Shown: positions 26,471 through 35,505, counted from the first letter of the stretch. The stretch is 64,000 bases of DNA from Methylobacterium planeticum (GCF_008806345.1 NZ_VZZJ01000018.1:37099-101098), one strand, 5' to 3'. A program made the numbers and translations. The notes: a model not told the origin generated them from the sequence alone.

Positions 26471-26965
26471 ATGCGCTCGATCGCCATCGCCTTCTCCGCC
26501 GCCGTTCTCGCCGCGGGTGCCGCCCTCGCACACGGCAACCTGTCCGAGCCGGCCGCGCAGCAGATTGCCGGCACGCTCACCTGCATCACCAGGCCCGAGG
26601 CCAGCCTCGTCTTCGGCCGCACGCCCGTGGCGGATTGCACCTTCGTGGCGGAGCGCGGCGGCTTCCGACAGAGCTACGCGGCCGTGCTCACCCGCGTCGG
26701 GCAGGGTCGTGAGGTCGAGACCGCGCACCGGATCACCTGGCGCGTCCTGACGAAGGATGGGTTCGCGCGCCCCGGCATGCTGAGCGACTTCTTCACGGTT
26801 CCGCCGAGCCAGCCCGAGAGTGCCGGCATGCGTGCCCTCCCCGAAATGGTCGGCCGGGCCGCCAGCCTGCGGCTCCTCAGCCATTCCGGGCAGGCGAGCG
26901 CCAAGTTCGCGCACGGCCACCCGCGCATGGTCCTCGCGGCAGCCCAGTCCGGCCTGTCCCGCTGA
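26471..26965 (+). CDS. exported protein, DUF992-like
   Basis: A 164-residue protein with signal peptide (1-20, ALA|HG). The mature part has a weak match to DUF992: GTLTCITRPEASLVFGRTPVADC, an aromatic F/Y centre (FRQSYAAVLTRVG) and ITWRVLT. Two Cys (in LTCI and ADCTF) could pair. A periplasmic location is likely; the function is unknown. Confidence 0.6.
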   Translation: MRSIAIAFSAAVLAAGAALAHGNLSEPAAQQIAGTLTCITRPEASLVFGRTPVADCTFVAERGGFRQSYAAVLTRVGQGREVETAHRITWRVLTKDGFARPGMLSDFFTVPPSQPESAGMRALPEMVGRAASLRLLSHSGQASAKFAHGHPRMVLAAAQSGLSR

Positions 26966-27145
26966 ACGGACGGCCCGCAGGTCCACAAGGCGCCGCGGCC
27001 CTGAATGAGGCAGGTCCGCGCGACCGGACCCGCCCATCAGCATTGAGCTGGAACAAGTAAAAAACATAGCGCTTGCGGATATCGGCCGATCATAGTGATT
27101 GATACGCCGCCAATCTCGGCATCAATCTCGCAATCCGGCTGAGTC

Positions 27146-27613
27146 ATGCTTAGACTTATTCAAATAAGCGCCGGCGAATTTCTCGCCAGCTGTCTTCTCA
27201 CGACCATTGCCGCCTTGTCGTTGACCACCGAGGCGCTCTCGGCGGAGGTCGTCGTGAAGACCCTCAACAGCAGCCCCGGTGGCCCGATGGTGTTCGACCC
27301 CGCCTTCGTGAAGCTCGCCCCCGGGGACAGCCTCAGAATCGTGCCGACCGACAAGGGGCACAACATCGAGAGCATCAAGGGCATGGCGCCGGAGGGGGCG
27401 CCGGCGGTCAAGACCGTGGTGGGCAAGGAGGAGACCATCACCTTCGACAAGGAAGGGATCTACGGCTTCAAGTGCTCGCCGCATTACCTGATGGGCATGG
27501 TCGCTCTCGTGGTCGTCGGCTCGAACCGTGACAACCTGGAACCGGCGAGGGCTGTCGAGCACGGCAAGCTCGCCAAGAAGCGCTTCGACCCGCTGTTCGC
27601 CCAGGTCCCGTAA
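27146..27613 (+). CDS. pseudoazurin, type 1 blue copper protein
   Basis: A 155-residue cupredoxin with a long signal peptide (about 1-33). The four type-1 copper ligands are visible: His72 (KGHNIE), Cys110, His113 and Met118 in the loop KCSPHYLMGM, spaced as in pseudoazurin. It carries electrons in the periplasm, in other bacteria to nitrite or nitrous oxide reductase or to methylamine dehydrogenase. No such partner is in this window. TTGAT and ATCAA half-sites upstream are 17 bp apart, which is too far for an FNR box. Confidence 0.9.
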   Translation: MLRLIQISAGEFLASCLLTTIAALSLTTEALSAEVVVKTLNSSPGGPMVFDPAFVKLAPGDSLRIVPTDKGHNIESIKGMAPEGAPAVKTVVGKEETITFDKEGIYGFKCSPHYLMGMVALVVVGSNRDNLEPARAVEHGKLAKKRFDPLFAQVP

Positions 27614-27646
27614 CGGCGAAACGGCCGCCCCGAACGGGTCGGCGGT

Positions 27647-28573
27647 TCAGGCGAGAACCCCGAGGCGCACCATCCAATCGCGATAGCGACCCGGCCAAGC
27701 CTCGGTCGGCGTACCGGGGCGGCCCATGGCGAAGCCGTGGCCCCCGCTCTCGAACCGGTCCCACTCGACCGGGACGCCCTCGCCCGAACAGGCCTCGGCG
27801 AGCAACCGGGTGTTCGCCGGGTCGCTGATCCGGTCGTCGTCGGCTTGGGCCAGGAACATCGGCGGGCAGTTGCCGCGCACATGCGTCTGCACCGACCATT
27901 CCGCGCTCGCGGCCGGATCCGCATCGGGCCCGACCAGTTCACGGCAGGTCGATGTGTGCTGGTAGGGCGGCTCCAAGGTGATGACGGGATACAGGAGGGC
28001 GGTGAAATCAGGGCGGGCCGAGGCATCGTCCACCGCATCGCCCGCCGGGTAGGATCGAAAGGCCGACCGCACCGACGCCATCCCGAGCAGATGCCCGCCG
28101 GCCGAGAAACCGAGGCTTCCCACGCGTTTCCGGTCGAGTTGCCGCCTGCCCGCCTCGGCCCGCACCAACCGCAGGGCACGCTGCGCATCCTGCAGCGGCG
28201 CGAGGGGACCCGCAGCCCATCCCTCGCGCGGCAAGCGATAGGTCAGCACGAAGGCTGTCACCCCCTGCTGGTTGAGCCAGAGCGCGGCCGGGTAAGCCTC
28301 GCGGCCGACCGCGATGCGCCTGTACCCGCCGCCGGCCGCGATCAGGACTGCGGTGCCGTTCGGCTGGGCTGGCGCGAAGATCTCGAGGAACGGCCGTGCG
28401 ATGTTGCTGATGGCGCCCGCTTCGCTCGTCGCGAGCGGCCCCGACGGCCCGTCGCCGCCGCCGGGCGGCTCCTGCGGCCAGAGCGGCAGGCGTTCGGGGG
28501 CGGGCTGGGCGCGAGCCATCCCGGGAAGGCTCGCCGCAGCCAGGGCGGCGATCAGGGACCTGCGATCGATCAT
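27647..28573 (-). CDS. exported alpha/beta-hydrolase, esterase type
   Basis: A 308-residue protein with a signal peptide bearing two Arg (MIDRRSLIAALAAASLPGMA), possibly Tat. It has the oxyanion segment AAGGGYRRIA, nucleophile elbow GFSAGGH, acid Asp in ADDDRIS and catalytic His in SGGHGF. It resembles acetyl-xylan-esterase or BD-FAE-like enzymes of the periplasm. The natural ester is unknown. Confidence 0.82.
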   Translation of the reverse strand: MIDRRSLIAALAAASLPGMARAQPAPERLPLWPQEPPGGGDGPSGPLATSEAGAISNIARPFLEIFAPAQPNGTAVLIAAGGGYRRIAVGREAYPAALWLNQQGVTAFVLTYRLPREGWAAGPLAPLQDAQRALRLVRAEAGRRQLDRKRVGSLGFSAGGHLLGMASVRSAFRSYPAGDAVDDASARPDFTALLYPVITLEPPYQHTSTCRELVGPDADPAASAEWSVQTHVRGNCPPMFLAQADDDRISDPANTRLLAEACSGEGVPVEWDRFESGGHGFAMGRPGTPTEAWPGRYRDWMVRLGVLA

Positions 28574-28645
28574 AGGGGGCTCACCTCACGCCAGCCCGAC
28601 CTTGCAGGAACGGGACCGCGCCGCGTGGCGCCGCCGCGGTGACGG

Positions 28646-29296
28646 TCAGCGCTGCGTGCCGGCAGCCTCCGCCGCATCGAGCGTTCCCTTCCGGGCATCG
28701 CGCCAAGCCGCGAGCAGAACCACACTGGCCGCCTGGAAGGAGAAGATCACGCTCATCAGCTCAAGGGCGTATTCCGGCCAGCGCACCGGAGCCAAGTGGG
28801 CCAGAAGACTGAGCACCAGGGTGAGGATCGCCGCCACCGCATCGTTGCGGGCGTTCAGCCAGGTCGCCTTGATCAGCGGGTTCTCGTCGAGCCGGAAGCG
28901 CAGGAGGGCCAGCGCAGCGAAGCTGGCGACCACGACGGCCACGAGGTTCGATGCGAAGACCTCCTCGATGTTGCTTGCATCCGGGTTGTGGAGATCGACC
29001 CAGAGGTCGGACAGACCGTCGATCCCGGTCGCGGCCAGAAGCGCGCCGATGATGAAGGCCGAGCGCCGCTCCGTCTGGGCGGAGCGGCCGATCACGAATG
29101 CCGCGATCGCGTTCAGGGCGATGTCGTAGCCGAAGCCGGAGGCATCCTTGAGCAGGTCCTTCGAGCCGATCGCGTTGGCCCATGCGGCTTCGGCGAGCGC
29201 GAACAGCAGGGTGCCGGCCGCGATCATCCAGACCGTGCGCTTGTAGTCGAACCTGCGGCTCGCGCGCGGTCCCTGCTTATCGGCGCTCAGAAGCAT
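28646..29296 (-). CDS. cation-diffusion-facilitator-like membrane protein
   Basis: A 216-residue protein with about six hydrophobic segments. The order resembles the CDF transmembrane domain: SKDLLKDASGFGYDIALNAIAAF for TM2 and WLNARNDAVAAILTLVLS for TM5. The metal-site residues of canonical CDF exporters (HxxxD or DxxxD) appear as DASGFGYD and NARND, so binding may differ. The C-terminal cytosolic domain of most CDF proteins is missing. Metal transport is likely but not certain. Confidence 0.65.
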   Translation of the reverse strand: MLLSADKQGPRASRRFDYKRTVWMIAAGTLLFALAEAAWANAIGSKDLLKDASGFGYDIALNAIAAFVIGRSAQTERRSAFIIGALLAATGIDGLSDLWVDLHNPDASNIEEVFASNLVAVVVASFAALALLRFRLDENPLIKATWLNARNDAVAAILTLVLSLLAHLAPVRWPEYALELMSVIFSFQAASVVLLAAWRDARKGTLDAAEAAGTQR

Positions 29297-29439
29297 CGGG
29301 CACCCTCAATCCAGCCCCCCGTTGTCGATCAGCCGCAGCCAGCCGGATCGATACCGGGCAGTCGTGGCAAGACCGTGGGTTTCCGGCGGAGAGGGCTGGG
29401 CGAAACTGCGGCAGCCACGCGCCCTCCGCCGGGCTTCCA

Positions 29440-29769
29440 TCAGCGGCCCTGAAGCAGCTTGTCCACGAGGGGCATCAGGGCATCCACGCAGGCCTTCGTG
29501 GTGTCATCGGCCGCACACTTGAAGTCGATCCCGGTCTCACCGCGGCGGAAGCGCAGATGGCCCCCCTTCATGCCGAGCATGGGCGGGCGGTGACGCCAGC
29601 CGCCCTCGCGCTCGCCATCCGGCGGCCCCCGGCGCGGACCGTCCGGGCGCGTGCCATCCGATGGCCCCGAGGCCGGCGGCCCCGGTGGCGGGCTCGGAGG
29701 CGCGGTCTGCGCGAAACACGCCGTGCTGACGAGCATGGCCCCCGCGAGGGCAGCTGCGAGGCTCTTCAT
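29440..29769 (-). CDS. small exported Pro/Gly-rich protein
   Basis: A 109-residue protein from the minus-strand ATG at 29769 (MKSLAAALAGAMLVSTACFA). After the signal peptide comes a Pro/Gly/Arg-rich linker and a C-terminal helix with two Cys (FKCAADDTTKACVDALMPLVDKLL). The C-terminal part resembles small periplasmic proteins with a paired-Cys helical end. Unknown function. Confidence 0.6.
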   Translation of the reverse strand: MKSLAAALAGAMLVSTACFAQTAPPSPPPGPPASGPSDGTRPDGPRRGPPDGEREGGWRHRPPMLGMKGGHLRFRRGETGIDFKCAADDTTKACVDALMPLVDKLLQGR

Positions 29770-30084
29770 CTCTTGGTCCTCCTGGGTCCGACAGGACCCA
29801 TATCGTTTAGCGCGGCGCTGTTTCCCGGATTTTGCAAATTGTTGCGGGCACGATGCTGGGCACCGGCGAATCTGCACGCCCATGGCGCTCCGGGCGCCGC
29901 CTTCGGCACGGCGGCCTCGCCCTGTGTTCCTCGACACGTCGCGGTGCCGGCGCGGGCTTCCCGCCGGATCCGGAACGGAGTAGCAACACGCCCGCGGCCG
30001 AGATGGATCGGCCGAGCCAATCTCAGCGTCCGTTCAGGTCCCGCGCGGGACACTGGACGTCGAGCCACCGGGGCGAGCCGGGAC
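29770..30084. other. gene-free intergenic stretch
   Basis: The 315 bp between two divergent small genes hold no convincing ORF. The first 60 bp next to 29770 are AT-richer and suit a promoter for the minus-strand gene. Confidence 0.35.
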
Positions 30085-30342
30085 ATGACCGAACCGATCG
30101 AACGCAGCACGATCCTCCCCGAAGATTGCGGACCAAGCCGCTACCGGGCCTTCGTCCTTGATGCCGACCTGACGGTTCTCAGGATCGAGCATCTCGCGGC
30201 GCAGGACGACGATACGGCTTTGGACCTCGCTCGCAGGCTCCTCAGCGGACACGCCATCGAACTCTGGGACGGCCTTCGCTTCATCGAGCACCTCGACTCC
30301 GAGTGCGGATGCAGCCCATTACGCCATGACCGGGAACTTTAA
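30085..30342 (+). CDS. 85-residue soluble protein of unknown function
   Basis: From ATG 30085; GGGAC upstream is weak. The protein (…YRAFVLDADLTVLRIEHLAA…ALDLARRLLSGHAIELWDG) has one strand-helix pattern and no signal peptide; the tail has two Cys (ECGC). Similar short proteins seem common in Methylobacterium, but I cannot name a family. Confidence 0.5.
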   Translation: MTEPIERSTILPEDCGPSRYRAFVLDADLTVLRIEHLAAQDDDTALDLARRLLSGHAIELWDGLRFIEHLDSECGCSPLRHDREL

Positions 30343-30429
30343 TCCAGATTAACTCTTGGATCTTCACGGCGCTGATCCGAAGCGAGAGACCAGCGCTGCG
30401 CGATCCCGTGTGCCTCTCCCGAATGGCTT

Positions 30430-30741
30430 GTGCCCGTGCCACGATATTTCTTCGATCTGCACAGCGACTGCCTGTCCGAGTGGGACGATGAGGGCATCGA
30501 GTGCCACGGCGGCGAGGAGATCGTGCACCATGCCCTCGCGATCCTTCGCAGCGTGCCGAAGAGCGACGGGGCCATGCATGCCCCGACCGTGGTGACCGCC
30601 CGCGATGCGGCCGGACGGGTGATCGTGACGGCCACCCTCAAGCCGCGTTTGGAGGCGCGCATCCAGTGGGCCGAAGCGGAGATCGCAGCGGCCGGAGCCT
30701 CCACCGTCCCCCTCGCCGGACGCTCGGCATCCGCGCCCTAG
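30430..30741 (+). CDS. DUF6894 family protein (first copy)
   Basis: A 103-residue protein with the DUF6894 start PRYFFDLHSDCLSEWDDEGI and the later TVVTARDAAGRVIVTATL. GTG at 30430 and GTG at 30436 are both possible starts; the family usually begins at the second. A second member lies at 34701-34934 with only moderate similarity. The family is common in Rhizobiales; its function is not known. Confidence 0.7.
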   Translation: MPVPRYFFDLHSDCLSEWDDEGIECHGGEEIVHHALAILRSVPKSDGAMHAPTVVTARDAAGRVIVTATLKPRLEARIQWAEAEIAAAGASTVPLAGRSASAP

Positions 30742-31191
30742 GACCCGCCTCCCCCAATCGGCGCGGCGCCCGACGCGGAACAGGCCCGCCTCGCGGCGAG
30801 CCTGTCCGGCAACGGTGTTTTCTCGGAACCGCACCCAGCGACGCTCGGTTGGCCCGATGCATCCCGCGATGGCGTCGCGGGCCTGCCACTCTCGCGAGCG
30901 TTTCCTCCCTGGACTTGGGCCGTCCTTACGGGCGGTCCTTCTTCGAGGGCGCTGCGTCACGTCAACGCCCGGTCGAACCTTTGGTTCTCAGAAATCCCTT
31001 ATCGCTTCGCGCGGACGCCCCTTGCGCCTGCGCTACCGTGGATGCCTTCGGGCTGTCCTGAATCTGGCAGGCGGTCCGCGGCGTCTCCTCGGTGACCCGC
31101 GGAGGTCCCGCGGCGGAGCGGGCTTGGCGGAACACGTCCCGGAGGCCTGAGTTGCCCTTAGCCATAGGGCGGAAACTCAAGGAGAGCCTCG
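30742..31191. other. 450-bp stretch without a convincing gene
   Basis: Six-frame reading gives only Arg/Pro-rich frames. It holds the hairpin at 30780-30805 near its left end, and next to 31192 the ribosome binding site CAAGGAGAG of the next gene. Nothing else was recognised. Confidence 0.4.
30780..30805 (+). terminator. hairpin downstream of the DUF6894 gene
   Basis: ACAGGC (30780-30785) pairs with GCCTGT (30800-30805), and an inner CGCC/GGCG stem extends the structure. It begins 38 bp after the stop. A T-run follows only after about 20 bp (GTTTTC), so this is a probable but not certain terminator. Confidence 0.45.
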
Positions 31192-31467
31192 ATGAAGGCC
31201 GTTACCCTCGCGATTGCCAGCACACTCATCCTCGGCACGGCAGCCATGGCCGCGGAAGGCGGCTCGGGCGCCAGCCGCTCGGGCACCTCGAACGCTACCG
31301 GAGCGAACGATGCGGGCTCGGGCGCCTCGCCGGGCGCCGCCGGGAGCGGTCCCTCGACGGGCGGCACGAGCCGATCCGGCACCGCCAACAGCACCGGTGC
31401 GAACGATGCCGGCTCCGGCTCGTCGCCCGGATCGAAGGGCAAGGGCCACGGTTCCGGGACGCACTGA
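31192..31467 (+). CDS. small exported Gly/Ser-rich protein with duplicated unit
   Basis: A 91-residue protein with signal peptide (1-21, AMAA). The mature part repeats a unit of about 20 residues: SRSGTSNATGANDAGSGASP and SRSGTANSTGANDAGSGSSP. The tail is KGKGHGSGTH. It is disordered and probably periplasmic or secreted. GGAGAG supports the start. It resembles the 26017 gene in design but not in sequence. Confidence 0.62.
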   Translation: MKAVTLAIASTLILGTAAMAAEGGSGASRSGTSNATGANDAGSGASPGAAGSGPSTGGTSRSGTANSTGANDAGSGSSPGSKGKGHGSGTH

Positions 31468-31588
31468 GGCGGACGCGCGGGATAGCATCGAGGGCCGGAT
31501 CCGAGGCGGCTCGAAAGGTCGGCCTCAGGTTCGGCCGAGAGGGCTCACCGGCCGGGACGGATCGTGCCGGGCTGCGCGCCCGGTGCGC

Positions 31589-31948
31589 TCAGCGCTTGAA
31601 CGCAGCCATCGCGGAGAGGCGCTGCGCGAAGCTGACAGCGAGCGCGGCGGCCGCGCCGAAGCATCCGCCCGCGACCTTGACCAGGAAATCGGGCACGCGC
31701 CCGTGGCGCGAGGGCTGAAGCACTTGGAGAAGCTCCAAGCCGCCCGCCGCGCCCGCCGTGAGGACGAGCACCTGCCACCGGTGCTTCGGATAGCCGAGCG
31801 CGAACAGGAAGCCGAGGAGCGCGAAGGCGCCGAACCGCTCGAGCCAGACCGGCGCTTCGCTGACGGGCCTCAGGCCGATCGGGCACACCGTGACGAACAC
31901 GAGGGCCGCGAGCAACGACCAGCCGAGGATGCGTGAAGCTTTGGACAT
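31589..31948 (-). CDS. VanZ-like membrane protein
   Basis: About 119 residues from ATG 31948 (MSKASRILGW). Four hydrophobic segments, with ERFGAFALLGFLFALGYPKH, GLELLQVLQPSRHGRVPDFL and a final small-residue helix, match the VanZ-like family. Members are linked to glycopeptide response in some bacteria, but most small copies have no known role. Confidence 0.7.
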   Translation of the reverse strand: MSKASRILGWSLLAALVFVTVCPIGLRPVSEAPVWLERFGAFALLGFLFALGYPKHRWQVLVLTAGAAGGLELLQVLQPSRHGRVPDFLVKVAGGCFGAAAALAVSFAQRLSAMAAFKR

Positions 31949-32050
31949 GCGAGGCAGCGTGACCCGGGAGCGTGGCGACAGGGGACGTGAGGCAATCGTC
32001 ACGCCAGCATAGCAGTATCGAAGCGGGACGTTTTCGTCACCGCCCGGTCG

Positions 32051-32263
32051 TCACTCGGCCGAGACCGGCCGCGCATCCGACAGGGTGGGCACGTAGGCGC
32101 ACCAGTTGCAGTAGCCCTTGTCCACAGTCCGCTGCTCGTTGCGCTGGGAGCAGTGCGGGCAGACCTTCAGCGAGAGCCGGCGACCATTCATCACCGCGAG
32201 CCCCCGTCCGAGGAAGGTGACCTCGCCTTGAGGCAAGCTGTCGGTCGTCATGGTGCTCGGCAT
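32051..32263 (-). CDS. small zinc-ribbon-like protein
   Basis: A 70-residue protein with two CxxC pairs (CPHCSQRNEQ…CNWC), a pattern of a zinc ribbon. AAGGGGA before the minus-strand ATG at 32263 supports that start over Met5. A cytosolic nucleic-acid or protein contact is possible; no family was named. Confidence 0.6.
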   Translation of the reverse strand: MPSTMTTDSLPQGEVTFLGRGLAVMNGRRLSLKVCPHCSQRNEQRTVDKGYCNWCAYVPTLSDARPVSAE

Positions 32264-32349
32264 CGGGTCCCCTTGATGCGCATCCCATAGCGCAAGCCGA
32301 CGATCCGAAGGAGTGCGTAGCCGGCTGACCTGATCTGCTTCCGGCGTCG

Positions 32350-33132
32350 ATGCGACTCACAAAATCAGGGCGGCGACCAGCCAAGAGCGATATGGGTACC
32401 GCCATGGGTCTCCTCTTCGTCCTCGGCGTAGGCCTGATCGCGGGCGTCGTCAGCGGCATCATCGGCACCGGCTCCTCCATCATGCTCGTGCCCGTTCTCG
32501 CCTTCGTGTACGGGCCGAAGGAGGCCGTGCCGATCATGGCCGTGGCTGCCGTGATGGCGAACGCCTCGCGCATCCTGGCGTGGTGGCGTGAGGTCGACTG
32601 GCGCGCCTTCGCAGCCTATGCCGGGCCCGGAGCGCTCGCGGCGGTGGCGGGGGCTCGGACGCTCCTCGTTCTGCCGCCCCGCGGAGTGGACCTCGCCATC
32701 GGTGCCTTTCTGGTCTCGATGGTCCCGGCCCGGCGCTGGCTCGGCGCGCACCTCCTGCGGCTGAACCTCTGGCATCTCGCGACGGCCGGCGCCGTGATCG
32801 GGTTCCTCACGGGCATCGTGGTCTCGACGGGCCCCATCTCCGTGCCGGTCTTCGTCGGATACGGCCTCGCCAAGGGAGCCTTCATCGGAACGGAAGCCGC
32901 CGGCTCCTTGGCGGTCTACGCGAGCAAGACGCTCACCTTCCAGGAAGCCGGGGCGCTGCCTTCGAGCACGCTGCTGAAAGGGCTCGTGGTCGGCACGTCG
33001 TTGATGATCGGTGCGTTCCTGGCCAAGCCATTCGTGCTGCGGCTCTCGCCGGACGTGTTCCGGTACGTGATGGATGGCCTGATGCTGGCCTCGGGGGCAA
33101 GCATGATCTGGAGCGCCGCCTCGGCGTCCTGA
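32350..33132 (+). CDS. TauE/SafE-family sulfite/anion exporter-like protein
   Basis: A 260-residue protein with seven to eight hydrophobic segments. The two halves start with similar Gly-rich helices (GVGLIAGVVSGIIGTGSSIM and AGAVIGFLTGIVVSTGPIS), a hallmark of the TauE/SafE family. It sits in the inner membrane and exports sulfite or organosulfonates in known members. No sulfur-metabolism gene is next to it. Confidence 0.8.
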   Translation: MRLTKSGRRPAKSDMGTAMGLLFVLGVGLIAGVVSGIIGTGSSIMLVPVLAFVYGPKEAVPIMAVAAVMANASRILAWWREVDWRAFAAYAGPGALAAVAGARTLLVLPPRGVDLAIGAFLVSMVPARRWLGAHLLRLNLWHLATAGAVIGFLTGIVVSTGPISVPVFVGYGLAKGAFIGTEAAGSLAVYASKTLTFQEAGALPSSTLLKGLVVGTSLMIGAFLAKPFVLRLSPDVFRYVMDGLMLASGASMIWSAASAS

Positions 33133-33344
33133 GCGGACGCTCGACGGACCCGAACCAAGGGCCTGTCCCCGCGCGGCCCGCCGCTTTCGCGTATCGGGCG
33201 GCTGCGGCGGGCCGCTTCCGCGAGGGCCGACCTTGGATATGCATTGCGGCCTGCCGTCCCGATCGAAGCGATTCCGCTTGGATGATGCGTCGAGCGTCGC
33301 ATTGATGCCAAAGACGGCGTGGATGAAGGCCGTAGAGGTCTCCC

Positions 33345-33602
33345 ATGACGCGCGCTCGCTTGATCCTTGCCGTTGCTCTCCTCGGCTTCGCCTCGCAGGC
33401 CGAGGCCGGAAGCGGCACCGCGGCCTCCGGTCCATCGCTGAACGTCATTCGCACGGTCGAGCATCGGGCGATCGCCGACCAGCAACTCAAGCGCCTGCAG
33501 CGGCAAGCCAACCGGTGGCGCGCGGAGCGCCGGCAGGCCTACCGGCGCGCCTTGGAGCGGACCTCGATCGCAGATGCGGAGCCATCCAGCCCGCGCGATT
33601 GA
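33345..33602 (+). CDS. small exported helical protein
   Basis: An 85-residue protein with signal peptide (1-21, AEA) and a long basic helix (DQQLKRLQRQANRWRAERRQ). AGAGG precedes the start. Unknown function. Confidence 0.5.
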   Translation: MTRARLILAVALLGFASQAEAGSGTAASGPSLNVIRTVEHRAIADQQLKRLQRQANRWRAERRQAYRRALERTSIADAEPSSPRD

Positions 33603-33684
33603 CCGACCGGTGCGAGCCCCCTGGCTCAGAGGCGCACGGGCCGCCTGATCGTCGCCGCGGACGGGTATCTGCATCGACGGGTGG

Positions 33685-34452
33685 TTGAGCCCATCAATTG
33701 TCAAGCTTAAGTTGCCGCAGCGGCGGCAGGGATTGGCGGTGGGCGGGCCCTTCATTCAGAGATTGGAACAGGCCGGGCCCCTCTCCGAAGCGGAGCGCGA
33801 TGCTCTGCAGGCACTCACATCGAGTTACCGTGCCGTCCGGGTCCACGAGGACATCGTGACGGATCAGGATCCCGAACGGATCTCGCTCGTTCTCAGCGGC
33901 ATCGCCGGTCGCTACAAGATACTCCAGAACGGTGGCCGCCGGATCGTCTCCTTCGCGCTCCCGGGCGACCTCTGCCGGGTCTATGCCGCCGTGGAGAGCA
34001 GCCTCGGCCTTCGGGTGAACGCGCTCACGCCGTGCACGGTCGCGGACATCTCGCGACAGGAACTCCGAAAGCTCATGAAGGCGCATTCGGGAATCCATCA
34101 GGGGATGTGGTCGATCACCCTGACGGAACTGAGCCGCGCCCGCGAATGGCTGGTGAACGACAGTCGCCCGGCGGACAAGCGCCTGGCACACCATTTCTGC
34201 GAATTGCTGGTCTGCCTACAGGCCGTGGGGTTGGCGCGGGAGAACAGCTTCGATTTCCACGTATCGCAGCCGGATCTTGCGGATACCCTGAGCGTGTCGG
34301 TCATTCACACGAACCGCACGCTGCAGGCCCTGCGCAGCGCCAGGCTGATCATCACGCGAGGCAACCGCGTGACGATCCCCGACGTGCCGCGCCTGAAGGC
34401 CTTCGCGGAGTTCGATCCGGGCTACCTCTGCCTCAACGGGATCGAGATCTAG
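33685..34452 (+). CDS. Crp/Fnr-family transcriptional regulator (second paralogue)
   Basis: A 255-residue protein, related to the regulator at 18140. It starts with TTG at 33685; GTG 33736 is another choice and would drop a basic leader. The sensor domain has LVLSGIAGRYKILQNGGRRI and ALPGDLCRVY. The winged helix has SQPDLADTLSVSVIHTNRTL. No N-terminal Cys cluster is present. Both copies lack the canonical E-x-x-SR recognition motif, so they likely bind a site unlike the CRP or FNR box. The partner genes are unknown. Confidence 0.83.
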   Translation: MSPSIVKLKLPQRRQGLAVGGPFIQRLEQAGPLSEAERDALQALTSSYRAVRVHEDIVTDQDPERISLVLSGIAGRYKILQNGGRRIVSFALPGDLCRVYAAVESSLGLRVNALTPCTVADISRQELRKLMKAHSGIHQGMWSITLTELSRAREWLVNDSRPADKRLAHHFCELLVCLQAVGLARENSFDFHVSQPDLADTLSVSVIHTNRTLQALRSARLIITRGNRVTIPDVPRLKAFAEFDPGYLCLNGIEI

Positions 34453-34700
34453 CCGGCGTCAGGCCATGGGGCCGGGGGAGAACCGCTCCCGTGAGGCTGT
34501 CGCACATGATCCTGCTCCCATCCAGAACGCGGTCAGGGCCCGTGTCGGCCCGATCGACGCCTGCTCCGCCTCCGATCTGCCGTTGCGATGAGCTCGGGCG
34601 CATCGAGGTACGGAGCCTTCCAGGCGTGGCATCTGCCCGCGCAGGCAGGGGTTCAGGATTTTCCCAGCTTCGGGGCGCAATCTGTCCGGCGCGGTGCCCG

Positions 34701-34934
34701 TCAGACGGCGTCCTCGACGACCATCACGAGCCTGCCGGTCAGGACACGGCGACCGTCCGCGTCACGAACGTCGATCCTGAGCCGATATGGGTCGTCTTCG
34801 AAATCGAGATGCCGAACCAGATCGCCGAGCACCCGCTTCACCTCGGCGCGAACCTCGGTCAGGTCGGCCAGGTCGGACCCGATATCATCGAGAATGAAGC
34901 GGCCATCGTGGATGTCGAGGAAGTAGCGAGGCAT
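34701..34934 (-). CDS. DUF6894 family protein (second copy)
   Basis: A 77-residue protein from ATG 34934 with the family start MPRYFLDIHDGRFILDDIGS and the later RIDVRDADGRRVLTG. It lacks the longer C-terminal tail of the copy at 30430. It converges on the Crp/Fnr gene. Unknown function. Confidence 0.75.
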   Translation of the reverse strand: MPRYFLDIHDGRFILDDIGSDLADLTEVRAEVKRVLGDLVRHLDFEDDPYRLRIDVRDADGRRVLTGRLVMVVEDAV

Positions 34935-35106
34935 CAGCGCTCGGCGGCCGTGACCCGGCGCTCGCGCGGGCAAGCGATCCGGAAGGCACCGCTTCTTCGG
35001 AGCCTGGCATCCGTCAGAGACGCGTACAGATCCCGCCGGCCGCCTGAATCACCCGGATCGATCCGGCGAGACCGACATCGGAGGAATTCCGGCGCTCCTG
35101 CTGCCA

Positions 35107-35505
35107 TCACTGCGCACGGCTCTCGCTCATGATCGAATCCGGCCGGATGGGGTCGTGCGGATGCGCTTCTCCTGGCCCCGCGTGGGACAGGACGCCGGTC
35201 CCGCCTTCGCTCCCCGAGAGGAACTCCAGGCCAGCCTCCTCGAAGGTGCCCCGCAATTCCGCGACCGCCTCCCGCGACACGCGGCGCCCGCCTCCGTGCT
35301 CGAAGGAGACGATCGCCGAGAGGCCCACACCGGAGGCCTTGGCGAGGCGTCGCTGCGACCAGCCGAGAAGTGCCCGAGCCGCCCGGCACTGCGCAGCATT
35401 CATGGTGGGCAGGTCGGTGAAGCTATCACCCGTCCGGCCCGCCACGTCCTCAAGCCTGCTCAGCAGGGGATCCCGGCAGACGTCATCGTCAGCGTAGCAG
35501 GTCAT
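35107..35505 (-). CDS. XRE-like helix-turn-helix regulator A
   Basis: A protein of up to 132 residues. The HTH is at AAQCRAARALLGWSQRRLAK followed by ASGVGLSAIVSFEHG, then a region EAVAELRGTFEEAGLEFL typical of small XRE regulators in alphaproteobacteria. The start is uncertain: ATG 35505 includes a leader with two Cys; ATG 35403 begins at MNAAQCRAARA, the usual start of the family. It is divergent from a similar regulator at 35842, with a long palindrome in between. Confidence 0.72.
   Translation of the reverse strand: MTCYADDDVCRDPLLSRLEDVAGRTGDSFTDLPTMNAAQCRAARALLGWSQRRLAKASGVGLSAIVSFEHGGGRRVSREAVAELRGTFEEAGLEFLSGSEGGTGVLSHAGPGEAHPHDPIRPDSIMSESRAQ

Noticed and set aside
27099..27125. TTGAT and ATCAA half-sites upstream of the pseudoazurin gene
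   Set aside because: They are 17 bp apart; an FNR-type box needs 4. A chance pairing is more likely.
30962..31180. A 72-residue minus-strand ORF in the gap before 31192
   Set aside because: Low-complexity composition and no site. It also covers the promoter region of the next gene.
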